A DNA stretch of 64,000 nt from Ramlibacter sp. (GCA_016713005.1 JADJPY010000008.1:1-64000), one strand, 5' to 3'. Positions 47,676-57,437 are shown, numbered from the stretch's first letter. Numbers and translations: made by a program. Notes: a model not told the origin generated them from the letters alone.

Positions 47676-48773
47676 CTAGAGGAACGACGACGCGATGGGT
47701 GCCAGCGGCGACTGCACATCGCCGTTTTGCGCGCGCTGGCGCAGCGCGTGCTCCATCACCACCAGGGCCAGCATCGCTTCGGCGATGGGGGTGGCGCGGA
47801 TGCCCACACAGGGGTCGTGCCGACCCTTGGTGACAACCTCGGTGGGTTCGCCCCTGATGTTGATCGTCTCGCGCGGGCTGATGATGGAGCTGGTGGGCTT
47901 GATGGCGATGGCCACGTCCAGGTCCTGCCCGGTGCTGATGCCGCCCAGCACGCCGCCGGCGTTGTTGGACTTGAATCCCTGGGGCGACAGCGAATCGCCG
48001 TGGGTGGTGCCGCGTTGCGTGACGCTGGCAAAGCCCGCGCCAATCTCCACGCCCTTGACGGCGTTGATGCCCATCATGGCGTATGCAATGTCCGCATCGA
48101 GCTTGTCAAACAGCGGCTCGCCAAGCCCCACGGGCACCTTGCTGGCCACGACCCGAACCCGCGCCCCACACGAATCGCCCGCCTTGCGCAGGCTGTCCAT
48201 GTAGGCCTCCAGCTGGCTCACATCGGCCACAGGTGCGAAGAACGGGTTGCGGGGCACATGCTCCCAACCCTCGAACGGGATGGCGACTTCGCCAATCTGC
48301 GTCATGCAACCCCGGAAAGTGGTGCCGTAGCGGTCACGCAGCCATTTTTTGGCCACGGCACCGGCCGCCACCATGGGCGCCGTCAGTCGCGCCGAAGACC
48401 GCCCGCCGCCGCGCGGGTCACGCAGGCCGTACTTCTGGATGTAGGTGTAATCGGCATGCCCGGGGCGGAAGGTCTGGGCGATTTCGCTGTAGTCCTTGCT
48501 GCGCTGGTCGGTGTTGCGGATGAGCAGGCAGATCGGCGTGCCGGTGGTATGCCCCTCGTAAACGCCCGAAAGGATTTCGACCTTGTCCTCTTCCTGGCGC
48601 TGGGTGACATGGCGACTCGTGCCAGGGCGGCGGCGGTCCAGGTCGCCCTGGATGTCGGCCTCCGAAAGCGCCATGCCGGGCGGACAACCGTCGATCACGC
48701 AGCCGATGGCAGGGCCGTGGGATTCACCAAAGTTGGTGACAGCGAATAGGGAGCCAAAGGTGTTGCCGCTCAT
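47676..48773 (-). CDS. aroC: Chorismate synthase
   Basis: 365 residues. F-G-E-S-H-G-P-A-I-G-C-V-I-D-G at the N-terminus, R-R-P-G-T-S-R-H-V-T-Q-R-Q-E-E-D in the FMN region, and R-G-G-G-R-S-S-A-R in the middle (reading D-P-R-G-G-G-R). Converts EPSP to chorismate, the last shared step to aromatic amino acids. Normal length. It may be co-transcribed with the MFS gene. Confidence 0.97.
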   Translation of the reverse strand: MSGNTFGSLFAVTNFGESHGPAIGCVIDGCPPGMALSEADIQGDLDRRRPGTSRHVTQRQEEDKVEILSGVYEGHTTGTPICLLIRNTDQRSKDYSEIAQTFRPGHADYTYIQKYGLRDPRGGGRSSARLTAPMVAAGAVAKKWLRDRYGTTFRGCMTQIGEVAIPFEGWEHVPRNPFFAPVADVSQLEAYMDSLRKAGDSCGARVRVVASKVPVGLGEPLFDKLDADIAYAMMGINAVKGVEIGAGFASVTQRGTTHGDSLSPQGFKSNNAGGVLGGISTGQDLDVAIAIKPTSSIISPRETINIRGEPTEVVTKGRHDPCVGIRATPIAEAMLALVVMEHALRQRAQNGDVQSPLAPIASSFL

Positions 48774-48877
48774 GGGGCGCGATTATCCCAGACCGGTCCG
48801 AAGCGGTGCATGGAGACGGGAACACTTCATGCTTGACGCAACCCTGCAGCCATCACCCGAGGCTGAAGGAGAAACCC

Positions 48878-49297
48878 ATGCTGGACCGCACGCAAACGAA
48901 GTTCTCTCACGTCAAGCCCGCTGATACGGCATACGTTGCCGGTGGCCTGCGCGACTTCTTTCTCTACCGTGACCTTGGCGTGGCCGAAGCCACCAACAGC
49001 AAGGTCATCGCGCGCCTTGTCAAGGCCAACATGGCACCGGAAACGGGCACCGGCTGGCACCGCCACGAGGCAGAGTTCCAGATCGTGATCATGGTCAAGG
49101 GCTGGGCGAAGTTCATGTACGAGGACAAGGAGACCCTGGTGGAAGCCGGTGATGTGGTGCACCAGCGCCCCGGCATCCGCCACTACCTGTTCGACTATTC
49201 GCCTGACATGGAGTACCTGGAGATCGTCTCGCCGGCCGATTTCAGGACAGTGGATGTCGAGCCGGTCTGCGACATACCGGCGCCGACTCCCTGGTAA
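48878..49297 (+). CDS. Cupin-domain protein
   Basis: 139 residues from the ATG at 48878 after AAGGAG. Single cupin barrel with metal motif G-T-G-W-H-R-H-E-A-E-F-Q (two His and Glu) and a second motif G-D-V-V-H-Q-R-P-G-I-R-H. Function unknown; small cupins may be dioxygenases or isomerases. It is convergent with a GST gene, three bases apart. Confidence 0.82.
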   Translation: MLDRTQTKFSHVKPADTAYVAGGLRDFFLYRDLGVAEATNSKVIARLVKANMAPETGTGWHRHEAEFQIVIMVKGWAKFMYEDKETLVEAGDVVHQRPGIRHYLFDYSPDMEYLEIVSPADFRTVDVEPVCDIPAPTPW

Positions 49298-49300
49298 CCG

Positions 49301-49957
49301 TCAGAACTCAGCGTCAAGCTCGTCGATCTCGGCAGGCTCCTTCTTCGCGGCGGCCACCCATTCCTTCATGGCGGGGAGTTCCATGATCCGCTTGCAATAG
49401 GCCACGCTTACCTTGTCCAGGGGCACGTCGTAGGTCAGGAAACGTGTCACCACAGGGGCATACATGGCGTCGGCCATGGTGGGCACCTTGCCAAACAGGT
49501 ATGGGCCCCCATAGGACGCCAGGCATTCCTTCCAGATGGCCAGGACGCGGTCGATGTCGCCCTGTGCGCGCGACCAGACCTTGAAGTTGGGGAAATGTGC
49601 GCGCAGGTTCATCGGCAGCGCGCCGCGCAAGGACGAAAAACCCGAATGCATCTCGCCGCAAATGGCGCGGCAGTGCGCCCGCGCCCTGGCATCGGCGGGC
49701 AGCAGCCCCGCCTTGGGCTTGACCTCATTGAGGTACTCGCCGATCGCCAGCGTGTCCCAGACCTTGATGCCGTTGTGCTGCAGCGAAGGCACCAACATGG
49801 ACGGCGCCAGAAGGAGCATCTCCGCTTTCATGGCCGGGTCATCCGGCGGAATCACCTTTTCGGTGAATTCCAGGCCTGCGAATCTGGCCATCAGCCAGCC
49901 GCGCAAGGCCCAGGCACCATAGTTCTTGCTGCTGATCGTCAGGACGGCTTTGGCCAT
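49301..49957 (-). CDS. Glutathione S-transferase family protein
   Basis: 218 residues from the ATG at 49957. N-terminal thioredoxin-like domain (L-T-I-S-S-K-N-Y-G-A-W-A-L-R with Ser as the likely glutathione-activating residue), S-L-Q-H-N-G cis-Pro region and a helical C-terminal domain (about 90-210). Class cannot be told. 146 bases separate it from the divergent PHB depolymerase gene. Confidence 0.87.
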   Translation of the reverse strand: MAKAVLTISSKNYGAWALRGWLMARFAGLEFTEKVIPPDDPAMKAEMLLLAPSMLVPSLQHNGIKVWDTLAIGEYLNEVKPKAGLLPADARARAHCRAICGEMHSGFSSLRGALPMNLRAHFPNFKVWSRAQGDIDRVLAIWKECLASYGGPYLFGKVPTMADAMYAPVVTRFLTYDVPLDKVSVAYCKRIMELPAMKEWVAAAKKEPAEIDELDAEF

Positions 49958-50103
49958 GGAGGTCTCCGGTGTTGCCCCGGTTTCGAGCAAGTTGCGGGCC
50001 AGAGCGGTGCATCAATGGCCAGGGCACCAATACAGGCGCCGCTGGCCCGCAACTTGCCTGTGGTCAAGTCTCCGGGCCACAAGCCCGCCCCACAGGGAAG
50101 CCC

Positions 50104-51318
50104 ATGCTGTATCAGGCCTATCAAACCCAGTCCGACCTGATTTCGCCGTTGCGTTTGCTGGCCCAGCACTCCAGCGCACTGATGTGGCTGCGCCAGACCG
50201 AGGGCAGCGTCCTGCGCAAGTTCTCCGCCGCCGCCGAGGTGTTCTCCCGCATGCGCCTGACGCATTCGCGCCCGGCCTACGGCATAGATTCCGTCCAGGT
50301 GGGTGGCGACACCTGGGCCATCACGGAAGAAAAGACCCTCGCCCTGCCCTTTGGCACGCTGCTGCATTTCCGCCGTGAGGGCGCGGGTACCGACCTGCCG
50401 CCGGTGCTGCTGGTGGCGCCGCTGTCGGGTCACTTCGCCACCTTGCTGCGCGAGACCGTGCGCACCCTGCTGCAGGACCACGATGTCTACATCACCGATT
50501 GGCACAACGCGCGCGACGTGAGCCTGCGCCACGGCGGCTTCAGCCTGGACGACTACATCGACTACATGATGCGGTACATGGCCGCCATCGGCCCGGGCGT
50601 GAACGTGGTCGCCGTCTGCCAGCCTTGCGTGGCCGCGCTGGCCGCCACCGCCCTGATGGCCGAGGACGACCACCCTGCCACGCCACGCAGCCTGACGCTG
50701 ATGGCAGGGCCCGTGGACTGCCGCGTCAACCCCACCGGCGTGAACACCCTGGCCACCAGCAAGCCGATCGAGTGGTTCGAACAGAACCTCATCAGCCATG
50801 TGCCGCTGCCGCACGCGGGCTACATGCGCCGGGTCTACCCCGGGTTCGTGCAGCTCAGCGCCTTCATGAGCATGAACCTGGAGCGCCACAAGCAGCAGTT
50901 CCGCAACCTGTACCAGCACCTGGTGGAGGGCGAGGAAGAGCAGGCCAACCTGATCCGCGTGTTCTACGACGAGTACCTGGCCGTGAACGACCTGCCGGCC
51001 GAGTTCTACCTGGAAACCGTGGAGAAAGTGTTCCAGACCTACGACCTGGCCGTGGGCAAGCTGGCGTACCGCGGCCGGCTGGTCAACCCTGGCGCCATCC
51101 GCCGCACAGCACTGCTGACGGTGGAGGGCGAACGCGACGACATCTGCAGCGTCGGCCAGACGGTGGCCGCGCAGGACCTGTGCACCGGCATCCGGCCGTA
51201 CCTGAAAACCCACCATATCCAAGTGGGCGTGGGACACTACGGCGTGTTCAGCGGCCGCAAGTGGAACCAGCAGATCTACCCGCGCGTGCGGGAGGTGATC
51301 CACGCCAGCATGGGCTGA
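50104..51318 (+). CDS. phaZ: Intracellular polyhydroxyalkanoate depolymerase
   Basis: 404 residues, no signal peptide. Alpha/beta hydrolase of the PhaZ1 type: the nucleophile is Cys in V-A-V-C-Q-P-C-V-A (about 175-183), with Y-I-T-D-W-H-N-A-R-D before it, and later V-E-G-E-R-D-D-I and G-V-G-H-Y-G-V-F-S-G carrying Asp and His. It mobilises stored polyhydroxybutyrate, consistent with a PHB-forming betaproteobacterium. Confidence 0.92.
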   Translation: MLYQAYQTQSDLISPLRLLAQHSSALMWLRQTEGSVLRKFSAAAEVFSRMRLTHSRPAYGIDSVQVGGDTWAITEEKTLALPFGTLLHFRREGAGTDLPPVLLVAPLSGHFATLLRETVRTLLQDHDVYITDWHNARDVSLRHGGFSLDDYIDYMMRYMAAIGPGVNVVAVCQPCVAALAATALMAEDDHPATPRSLTLMAGPVDCRVNPTGVNTLATSKPIEWFEQNLISHVPLPHAGYMRRVYPGFVQLSAFMSMNLERHKQQFRNLYQHLVEGEEEQANLIRVFYDEYLAVNDLPAEFYLETVEKVFQTYDLAVGKLAYRGRLVNPGAIRRTALLTVEGERDDICSVGQTVAAQDLCTGIRPYLKTHHIQVGVGHYGVFSGRKWNQQIYPRVREVIHASMG

Positions 51319-51325
51319 CGACGTC

Positions 51326-51785
51326 TCAGGGCTTGGGCGCTTCTTCCTGCTCGGCAGGCCAGTCGCGGATGTAGGCCTTGAGCATCTTGTTCTCGAAATT
51401 CTGGCTGTCCACAACGGCCTTGGCCACGTCGTAGAAGCTGATCACGCCCATCAGCATGCGGGCGTCCATCACCGGCATGTAGCGCGCGTGGCGTTCCAGC
51501 ATCATGCGGCGGACTTCGTCCAGGTCGGTTTCGCCCGTGCAGGTCAGCGGGTGGTCGTCCATGGCCTTGCGCACCTGCGTGGCCCCCACCACTCCCCCCG
51601 TTGCGCACGATGGTCTGGATCACCTCGCGAAACGTCAGCATGCCCACCAGGTCGCCGTGGTCCATGACCACCAGCGAGCCGATGTCCTTTTCGGCCATGA
51701 CATCCACGGCCCGGGCCAGCGGTTCGTCGGGCGTCACGGTGTACAGGGTGTTGCCCTTGACGCGCAGGATGTCGCTGACTTTCAT
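51326..51785 (-). pseudogene. CBS-domain protein, frameshifted
   Basis: Two CBS modules in two frames. The first (from ATG 51785: M-K-V-S-D-I-L-R-V-K-G ... L-T-F-R-E-V-I) stays intact to a G-run, then the second (A-T-Q-V-R-K-A-M ... L-M-G-V-I-S-F-Y-D-V-A-K-A-V) continues in another frame to 51326. Removing one base from the C6 run at 51594-51599 restores a 152-residue protein typical of small CBS-pair regulators. Sequencing error and real decay cannot be separated here. Confidence 0.8.
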
Positions 51786-51926
51786 GATGTTCTCCTCTGG
51801 GCCATGACGCAGACCATGCGATCAATATAGCCCACAATAAGCCCATTCAACTGCGACGGCGCCCGCGGGTCAAGCCCCGGATTCCCCGGGGCGCTGCCGC
51901 ACAAACCACGACCTTGCGGAGACCCC

Positions 51927-53237
51927 ATGCCCGGCTATTCCGATCCCGGCTTCGACACGTTGGCACTGCACGCCGGCGCCGCGCCAGACCCTGCCACCGG
52001 CGCGCGCGCCACGCCCATCCACCTGACGACCTCGTTTGTGTTCGAGTCCAGTGACCACGCCGCGGCGTTGTTCAACCTGGAGCGTCCCGGCCACGTGTAC
52101 AGCCGCATCAGCAATCCCACCACCGCGGTGCTGGAGCAGCGCGTGGCTGCCCTTGAAGGCGGCATCGGCGCCATTGCCACCGCCAGTGGCCAGGCGGCGC
52201 TGCACCTGAGCGTGGCCACGTTGATGGGCTCTGGCTCGCACATTGTGGCCAGCACTGCGCTGTACGGCGGCAGCCAGAACCTGCTGCACTACACGATGCG
52301 CCGCTTCGGCATCGACACCACCTTCGTCAAGCCGGGTGACCTGGACGGCTGGCGCGCCGCCATCCGGCCCAACACCAAACTGCTGTTTGGCGAAACCGTG
52401 GGCAACCCCGGGCTGGACGTGCTGGACATTCCCGCCGTCGGCGCAATCGCACACGAGGCCGGCGTGCCGCTGCTGGTGGACGCCACCCTCACCTCCCCCT
52501 ACCTGCAGCAGCCGCTGGCGCTGGGGGCTGACCTGGTCTATCACTCGGCCACCAAGTTCCTGAGCGGCCACGGCACGGTGATTGGCGGCATCGTGGTGGA
52601 CGGCGGCAGCTTTGACTGGGACAGCCCCAGGGCCGCTGGCCGCTTTGCCGAACTGACCCAGCCCTACGACGGCTTCCACAACATGGTGTTCACCGAGGAG
52701 TCCACCGTCGGCGCCTTCCTGCTGCGCGCGCGCCGCGAGGGCCTGCGCGACTTTGGAGCCTGCATGAGCCCGCACACCGCCTGGCTGATCCTGCAGGGCA
52801 TTGAAACCCTGCCCCTGCGCATGCAGCGGCACATGGGCAACACGGAAAAGGTGGTGGAGTTCCTTGCCAGCCAGCCCTTTGTGGCGCGCGTGGGCCACCC
52901 CATGCTGGAGAGCCACCCCAGCCATGCCCTGGCGCAAAGGCTCTTGCCCAAGGGCGCGGGCAGCGTGTTCAGCTTTGACATCAAGGGCAACCGCGAGCAG
53001 GGCAAGAAGTTCATCGAGGCGCTCAAGGTCTTCAGCCACCTGGCCAATGTGGGCGATTGCCGCTCGCTGGTGATCCACCCGGCCAGCACCACGCACTTCC
53101 GCATGACCGACGAAGCACTCGCTGGCGCCGGCATCAGCCAGGGCACGATCCGCCTGTCCATTGGCCTGGAAGACCCGGACGACCTGATTGACGACCTCAA
53201 GCGCGCCCTCAAGGCCGCGGAGAAAGCAGGAGCATGA
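51927..53237 (+). CDS. O-acetylhomoserine sulfhydrylase-type PLP enzyme
   Basis: 436 residues. Cys/Met-metabolism PLP fold: Y-S-R-I-S-N-P-T (phosphate-binding), A-S-G-Q-A-A, P-L-L-V-D-A-T-L-T-S-P-Y and PLP Lys in H-S-A-T-K-F-L-S-G-H-G. Length and loop F-H-N-M-V-F-T-E-E-S fit O-acetylhomoserine (thiol)-lyase, making homocysteine with sulfide. Coupled by a 4-base overlap to a hydrolase gene. Confidence 0.9.
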   Translation: MPGYSDPGFDTLALHAGAAPDPATGARATPIHLTTSFVFESSDHAAALFNLERPGHVYSRISNPTTAVLEQRVAALEGGIGAIATASGQAALHLSVATLMGSGSHIVASTALYGGSQNLLHYTMRRFGIDTTFVKPGDLDGWRAAIRPNTKLLFGETVGNPGLDVLDIPAVGAIAHEAGVPLLVDATLTSPYLQQPLALGADLVYHSATKFLSGHGTVIGGIVVDGGSFDWDSPRAAGRFAELTQPYDGFHNMVFTEESTVGAFLLRARREGLRDFGACMSPHTAWLILQGIETLPLRMQRHMGNTEKVVEFLASQPFVARVGHPMLESHPSHALAQRLLPKGAGSVFSFDIKGNREQGKKFIEALKVFSHLANVGDCRSLVIHPASTTHFRMTDEALAGAGISQGTIRLSIGLEDPDDLIDDLKRALKAAEKAGA

Positions 53238-54052
53238 TCCTCACCGTCAACAGCGCCAATACCTACTGCTACACCGGCGGCAAGCCTTTCGATGCCGCCA
53301 AGCCCACCGTGGTTTTCATCCACGGCGTCGTCAACGACCACAGCGTGTGGATCCTGCAGAGCCGCTACATGGCCAACCACGGCTGGAACGTGCTGGCCGT
53401 GGACTTGCCCGGCCACTGCCGCAGCGATGGCGAGGCGCCCTCGTCGGTGGAGGAAGCGGCCGGATTCATCAAGGCGCTGCTGGACGCGGCCGGGGTGCAC
53501 AAGGCGGCCCTGGTCGGCCACAGCTGGGGTTCGCTGATTGCGCTGGAAGCGGCCTCACAACTCAAGGAACGCGTGAGCCACCTGGTGCTCGTGGGCACCG
53601 CCTTCCCGATGAAGGTCTCGCAAATGCTGCTGGACGCTTCGCTCAACGAACCCGAGAAAGCCCTGCAGATGATCAATGTGTTCAGCCGCAGCACACTGGC
53701 GCCCCCGCCCTCGACGCTGGGCCCAGGCACCTGGATATACGGGGCCAGCCTTGCACTGGGCCGGCGCGTGCTGCGCAGCAACCCCAAGGTCAACGTGTTC
53801 CACCGCGGCTTCAAGGCCTGCGACAGCTACACGCACGGCGAGGACGCGATGGGGCAGGTCACCGCACCTGTGCTGTTTGTGCTGGGCGCACAGGACCAGA
53901 TGACAATGGCCAAGGCTGCGCAGCCCCTGATCACCAAGGCGCAGGCTGCGGGCAAGCGCTTCAAGGTTGTCAGCCTGCCTGTGGGCCATCACCAGATGAC
54001 CGAGACACCCGACGCGACGCTGTTCGCCATCCGAGACTTCCTGCAGGGCTGA
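53234..54052 (+). CDS. Alpha/beta hydrolase
   Basis: 272 residues. V-V-F-I-H-G-V-V-N-D-H-S-V-W near the start, nucleophile elbow V-G-H-S-W-G-S (Ser near 99), G-A-Q-D-Q-M-T (Asp) and P-V-G-H-H-Q-M-T (His). Overlap with the sulfhydrylase stop (ATGA) implies translational coupling, but its substrate is unknown; it is not a MetX-type acyltransferase by its motifs. Confidence 0.85.
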   Translation: MILTVNSANTYCYTGGKPFDAAKPTVVFIHGVVNDHSVWILQSRYMANHGWNVLAVDLPGHCRSDGEAPSSVEEAAGFIKALLDAAGVHKAALVGHSWGSLIALEAASQLKERVSHLVLVGTAFPMKVSQMLLDASLNEPEKALQMINVFSRSTLAPPPSTLGPGTWIYGASLALGRRVLRSNPKVNVFHRGFKACDSYTHGEDAMGQVTAPVLFVLGAQDQMTMAKAAQPLITKAQAAGKRFKVVSLPVGHHQMTETPDATLFAIRDFLQG

Positions 54053-54763
54053 TCAGGGCAGCGCCCGCAGGCGCTGCGTCTCCTTGCGCACCACCTCATA
54101 GCATTCGCAGGCGCGGGTTTCCAGGCCGGAGCGACTGAGCACCGCGATGTGCCCGCGCCGGCTGCTGATGTAGCCGGCGCGCTGCAGGTTCCCCACCGCA
54201 CCCGTGATTCCCTCGCGGCGGACCCCCAGCATGCCGGCCACCAGTTCCTGCGTCATCACCAGTTCCTGGCCGGGCAGCCTGTCCAGCGTCAACAGCAGCC
54301 AGCGGCACAGCTGCTGCTCCACCGAATGGTGGCGGTTGCAGGCCGCCGTCTGGCACATGTGTGTGGCCAGCCCCTGCGTGTAGCGCAGCAGCACGCGCTG
54401 CGTCAGCGTGCAGCTGTCAAACGCCTGCTTGAGCGCCCTGCGATCCAGCCGGTAGGCGTGGCCCGCCGTGCGCACCATGGCCGAGCTGGGCGTGGTGTCG
54501 CCCCCCATGAACAAGGCAATCCCCACCACGCCTTCGTTGCCGACACCCGCACTTTCTGCGGATGCGCCGGACTCGGTCACATAGTGCAGGGAGACGATGG
54601 CGGTGACGGGAAAGCAGGCGTGCTGCATCTGCCGTCCAGGCTCATAAAGCATCTCGCCCAGGGGCAGCATCACCAGCTCCATCTGTTCGGCCAGACGCCC
54701 CAGCGCCAGTGGTGGCAGCGCGGCAAGCAGGCCGTTGTGCAACGGGCTGTGCATGGCCTGCAT
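54053..54763 (-). CDS. Crp/Fnr-family transcriptional regulator
   Basis: 236 residues from ATG 54763, which overlaps the preceding stop as TGATG (a TTG one codon upstream is possible). N-terminal cyclic-nucleotide-binding-like barrel (about 20-140) and C-terminal winged helix (M-T-Q-E-L-V-A-G-M-L-G-V-R-R-E-G-I-T). No N-terminal Cys cluster, so not an oxygen-sensing Fnr. It is the third gene of a coupled kinase/response-regulator/Crp operon. Confidence 0.88.
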   Translation of the reverse strand: MQAMHSPLHNGLLAALPPLALGRLAEQMELVMLPLGEMLYEPGRQMQHACFPVTAIVSLHYVTESGASAESAGVGNEGVVGIALFMGGDTTPSSAMVRTAGHAYRLDRRALKQAFDSCTLTQRVLLRYTQGLATHMCQTAACNRHHSVEQQLCRWLLLTLDRLPGQELVMTQELVAGMLGVRREGITGAVGNLQRAGYISSRRGHIAVLSRSGLETRACECYEVVRKETQRLRALP

Positions 54764-55602
54764 CAAGTCCGTGCCATGACTTCCACGCCGATGCCCCGGT
54801 AGCCCAGGAATCGGCAGGCCTGGTTGAACATGGGCTCCCCGCTGACACGGTACTGCTGCTGCGATCCGTCTGGCCTGGTGCGGCTGAACAGGAAATCCAG
54901 GAAAGGCTGGCGTGCGGTGATCATCGCCTGCAGGGCCTCGCGCTGGGCGCGGTTCCAGCCCGCGCCTTCGACGACCACATCGCCAACGGGCACGGTGTTG
55001 TCGTCGAAGGCATTCACCTGCAGCCCCAGCATCTCCAGCACTGGCCCAGAGACCCGGGTAAAGGCGCCCGCCTCGTCCTGCTCCCAGTACCAGTCCGACG
55101 CCAGCTCGGTCAGGCTGCGGTAGCGTGCCTCGCTCTCGCGCAGCTCGGCGGTGCGCTCCTGCACGACCTGCTCCAGCCGCTTGTTGTAGTCGTCCAGCTT
55201 GCGGTACAGCAGGCGCACTTCCAGCATGTTGCGGATGCGCGTCTTGACTTCCACCAGGTCAAACGGCTTGCTGATGAAGTCGCGCGCACCCGCCTGCAGC
55301 GCACGAAGCTTGTGGCCGGGCTGGGCCGTCAGCACGATGACGGGCATGTAGCGGTCGACCAGACTGGTCTTCAGGCCCTGCATCACCTGGAAGCCGTCCA
55401 TCCCCGGCATCTGCAGGTCCAGCAGGATCAGTTCGTACGGATCCCTGCGGTGCAGCGCGCACACCTCCTGCGGGTTCATGGTGGAGCTCACCCGGGTGTA
55501 ACCCGCCTCCTGCAACAGTTGGCTCAGCAGGGCGATGTTGGCCTCCTGGTCATCGACGACGAGGATGCGTGCCTGCAGGATGTCTTCTTCGGTTAGTGTC
55601 AT
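54763..55602 (-). CDS. Response regulator with PAS output domain
   Basis: 279 residues. Receiver domain (about 10-128) with acidic pair V-V-D-D-Q-E, phospho-Asp in L-I-L-L-D-L-Q-M-P-G and Lys in I-S-K-P-F. A coiled-coil linker (about 130-165) and a PAS domain (about 170-275) follow; no DNA-binding or enzymatic output domain. It overlaps the hybrid kinase stop (ATGA) and the Crp start, and so may pass the signal by protein contact. Confidence 0.88.
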   Translation of the reverse strand: MTLTEEDILQARILVVDDQEANIALLSQLLQEAGYTRVSSTMNPQEVCALHRRDPYELILLDLQMPGMDGFQVMQGLKTSLVDRYMPVIVLTAQPGHKLRALQAGARDFISKPFDLVEVKTRIRNMLEVRLLYRKLDDYNKRLEQVVQERTAELRESEARYRSLTELASDWYWEQDEAGAFTRVSGPVLEMLGLQVNAFDDNTVPVGDVVVEGAGWNRAQREALQAMITARQPFLDFLFSRTRPDGSQQQYRVSGEPMFNQACRFLGYRGIGVEVMART

Positions 55603-57305
55603 GTGATGTCTTCGGTGGTTGCTTCCTGGTCCCTGTCCTGGGCATGTTTCAGTGCTGCGTCCAGTGCCGCCATGAACTGGCTGACCTTGATGGGTTTGGT
55701 GAGGTAGTTGAAGAAGCCCGCTTCCAGGCCTTTTTCGATGTCGCGCGGCACCGCGTTGGCACTCAGCGCCAGGATGGGGATGTGCGCAGTCTGGGGGTCG
55801 GCACGCAGGATCTTCATGGCCTCGATGCCGCTGATGCCGGGCAGATGGATGTCCATCAGGATCACGTCGGGCAGGTACGCCCGCGCGAATTCGATGCCCA
55901 CCTGCCCATCGGCGGCGGTCAGCAGGCGCAGGTCGGAGCGGCGTGCGATCAGTTGCTCCACCAGCTCCAGGTTGGCCGGGTTGTCTTCCACGTACAGCAG
56001 GGTGCGCAGAGGCGCACCTGCCGCCACCGGTGCCTGCGGGAGCACCAGCCCGGCTTCCGGAGCAGCAAGTTGCGGCGCCGTGGTCAGGGCCAGCTCGACC
56101 CAGAACAGGCTGCCCACGCCCACCGTGCTTTCCACGCCGATCATGCCCTCCATCAGTTTCAGCAGCTTGCGGGTCACCACCAGACCGATGCCGGTGCCTT
56201 CCTCGGCGCTGGCTTCCTTGCCCATGCGGTTGAAGGGCTCGAACAGCTGGTTGAGCTGGTCCGGCGACATACCCTCACCGGTGTCACGCACGCTGATGCG
56301 CACGGCGTCCGGCGGGCTCAGCGCGCATTCCACCGTGACGGTGCCCCCGGAGCGGTTGTATTTGACGGCGTTGAACAGCAGGTTGATCAGCACCTGCTTG
56401 AGCCGCGTGCGGTCGGCCTGCACATACCAGGGCGTGGGCAGGTGCGGAAAGCTCATGGCGATGCCGCGCTTGTGGGCCTGCGGCTCGATCATGGCGCGGC
56501 ACTCCAACAAGACCTCCACCAGCGACACCGGCTCGCGCGAGACGATGACCCTGCCCGACTCGATCAACGCCAGGTCCAGCACTTCGTTGATGAGTTCCAG
56601 CAGGTACCAGCCGGCCTTGAGGATCTGCTCCAGGTTGCGCCGCTGCCCGGGCGTGGGCACCGGCGTTCCGGTTTCCATGAGCTGCGCAAAGCCCAGGATG
56701 GCGTTGAGCGGCGTGCGCAGCTCATGGCTCATGCTGGACAGGAAATCCGTCTTGGCGCGGTTGGCCTCTTCGGCCGCAGCCATGGCGGCATTGAGCTCCA
56801 GCTCAACTTGCTTGCGCACCGAGTTGTCGGTGCCGATCAGCAGGTAACCGATGATGTCGGAATACGCGTCGCGCAGCGCGGTAATGGACACGATCGCCGG
56901 GAAGCGGCTGCCGTCCTTGCAGATGTAGGTCAGTTCGTAGATGTCTTCAATGCCGCGCGAGGCCTTGAAGGCCAGCGCCTCAAAGCCCGGGGTGATCGGC
57001 GTTCCCAATTCAAGGCTGAGCGCCTCGGCACGGGCCATCACCTCCTGCGGATCGTGTATGTCGCTGGGGTTGATGCGGTTGACCACCTCGGCGGCCAGGT
57101 AGCCCAGCATGCGTTCCGCCCCCACATTGAAGAGCTGGATGATCCCTTTTTCGTCCGTCGCGATGATCGAGAAATTGGCGCTGGTCAGGATCGCGTTCTG
57201 CAAGGCGCCCGTCTTGAGCAATGCCTGCTGGCGGTGGACCTCAGTGATGCCGTCTGCGGGATGCGCATCGTTGCCGCTGTCCGGCAAGGGATTCTTCCTG
57301 GACAT
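55599..57305 (-). CDS. Hybrid sensor histidine kinase (PAS-HK-REC)
   Basis: 568 residues from the ATG at 57305. A PAS domain (about 40-165, S-I-I-A-T-D-E-K-G-I-I-Q-L-F-N), dimerisation helix with phospho-His in S-M-S-H-E-L-R-T-P-L-N-A-I, ATPase domain with N-box L-I-N-L-L-F-N-A-V-K-Y-N and G-T-G-I-G-L, and a C-terminal receiver with Y-V-E-D-N and V-I-L-M-D-I-H-L-P-G. No membrane segment, so a cytoplasmic signal is sensed. It is divergent from the P450 gene. Confidence 0.92.
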   Translation of the reverse strand: MSRKNPLPDSGNDAHPADGITEVHRQQALLKTGALQNAILTSANFSIIATDEKGIIQLFNVGAERMLGYLAAEVVNRINPSDIHDPQEVMARAEALSLELGTPITPGFEALAFKASRGIEDIYELTYICKDGSRFPAIVSITALRDAYSDIIGYLLIGTDNSVRKQVELELNAAMAAAEEANRAKTDFLSSMSHELRTPLNAILGFAQLMETGTPVPTPGQRRNLEQILKAGWYLLELINEVLDLALIESGRVIVSREPVSLVEVLLECRAMIEPQAHKRGIAMSFPHLPTPWYVQADRTRLKQVLINLLFNAVKYNRSGGTVTVECALSPPDAVRISVRDTGEGMSPDQLNQLFEPFNRMGKEASAEEGTGIGLVVTRKLLKLMEGMIGVESTVGVGSLFWVELALTTAPQLAAPEAGLVLPQAPVAAGAPLRTLLYVEDNPANLELVEQLIARRSDLRLLTAADGQVGIEFARAYLPDVILMDIHLPGISGIEAMKILRADPQTAHIPILALSANAVPRDIEKGLEAGFFNYLTKPIKVSQFMAALDAALKHAQDRDQEATTEDIT

Positions 57306-57437
57306 GCGCGGGTTCCCGGTAAAGCACTGAGCCTGTGCGCTGCCGCCGGCGCTGTCCGTTCGGTAGCGCACAGACGGGGACACTTTCGCCCTTCGCCAGA
57401 GCCAGCGGAGCCCCGCACCCCGGTGTATAACCGGCTC

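Noticed and set aside
55569..57437. A 600-codon N-terminal extension of the P450
   Set aside because: It is antisense to a well-supported hybrid histidine kinase; P450 length and start motif fit the ATG at 57438.
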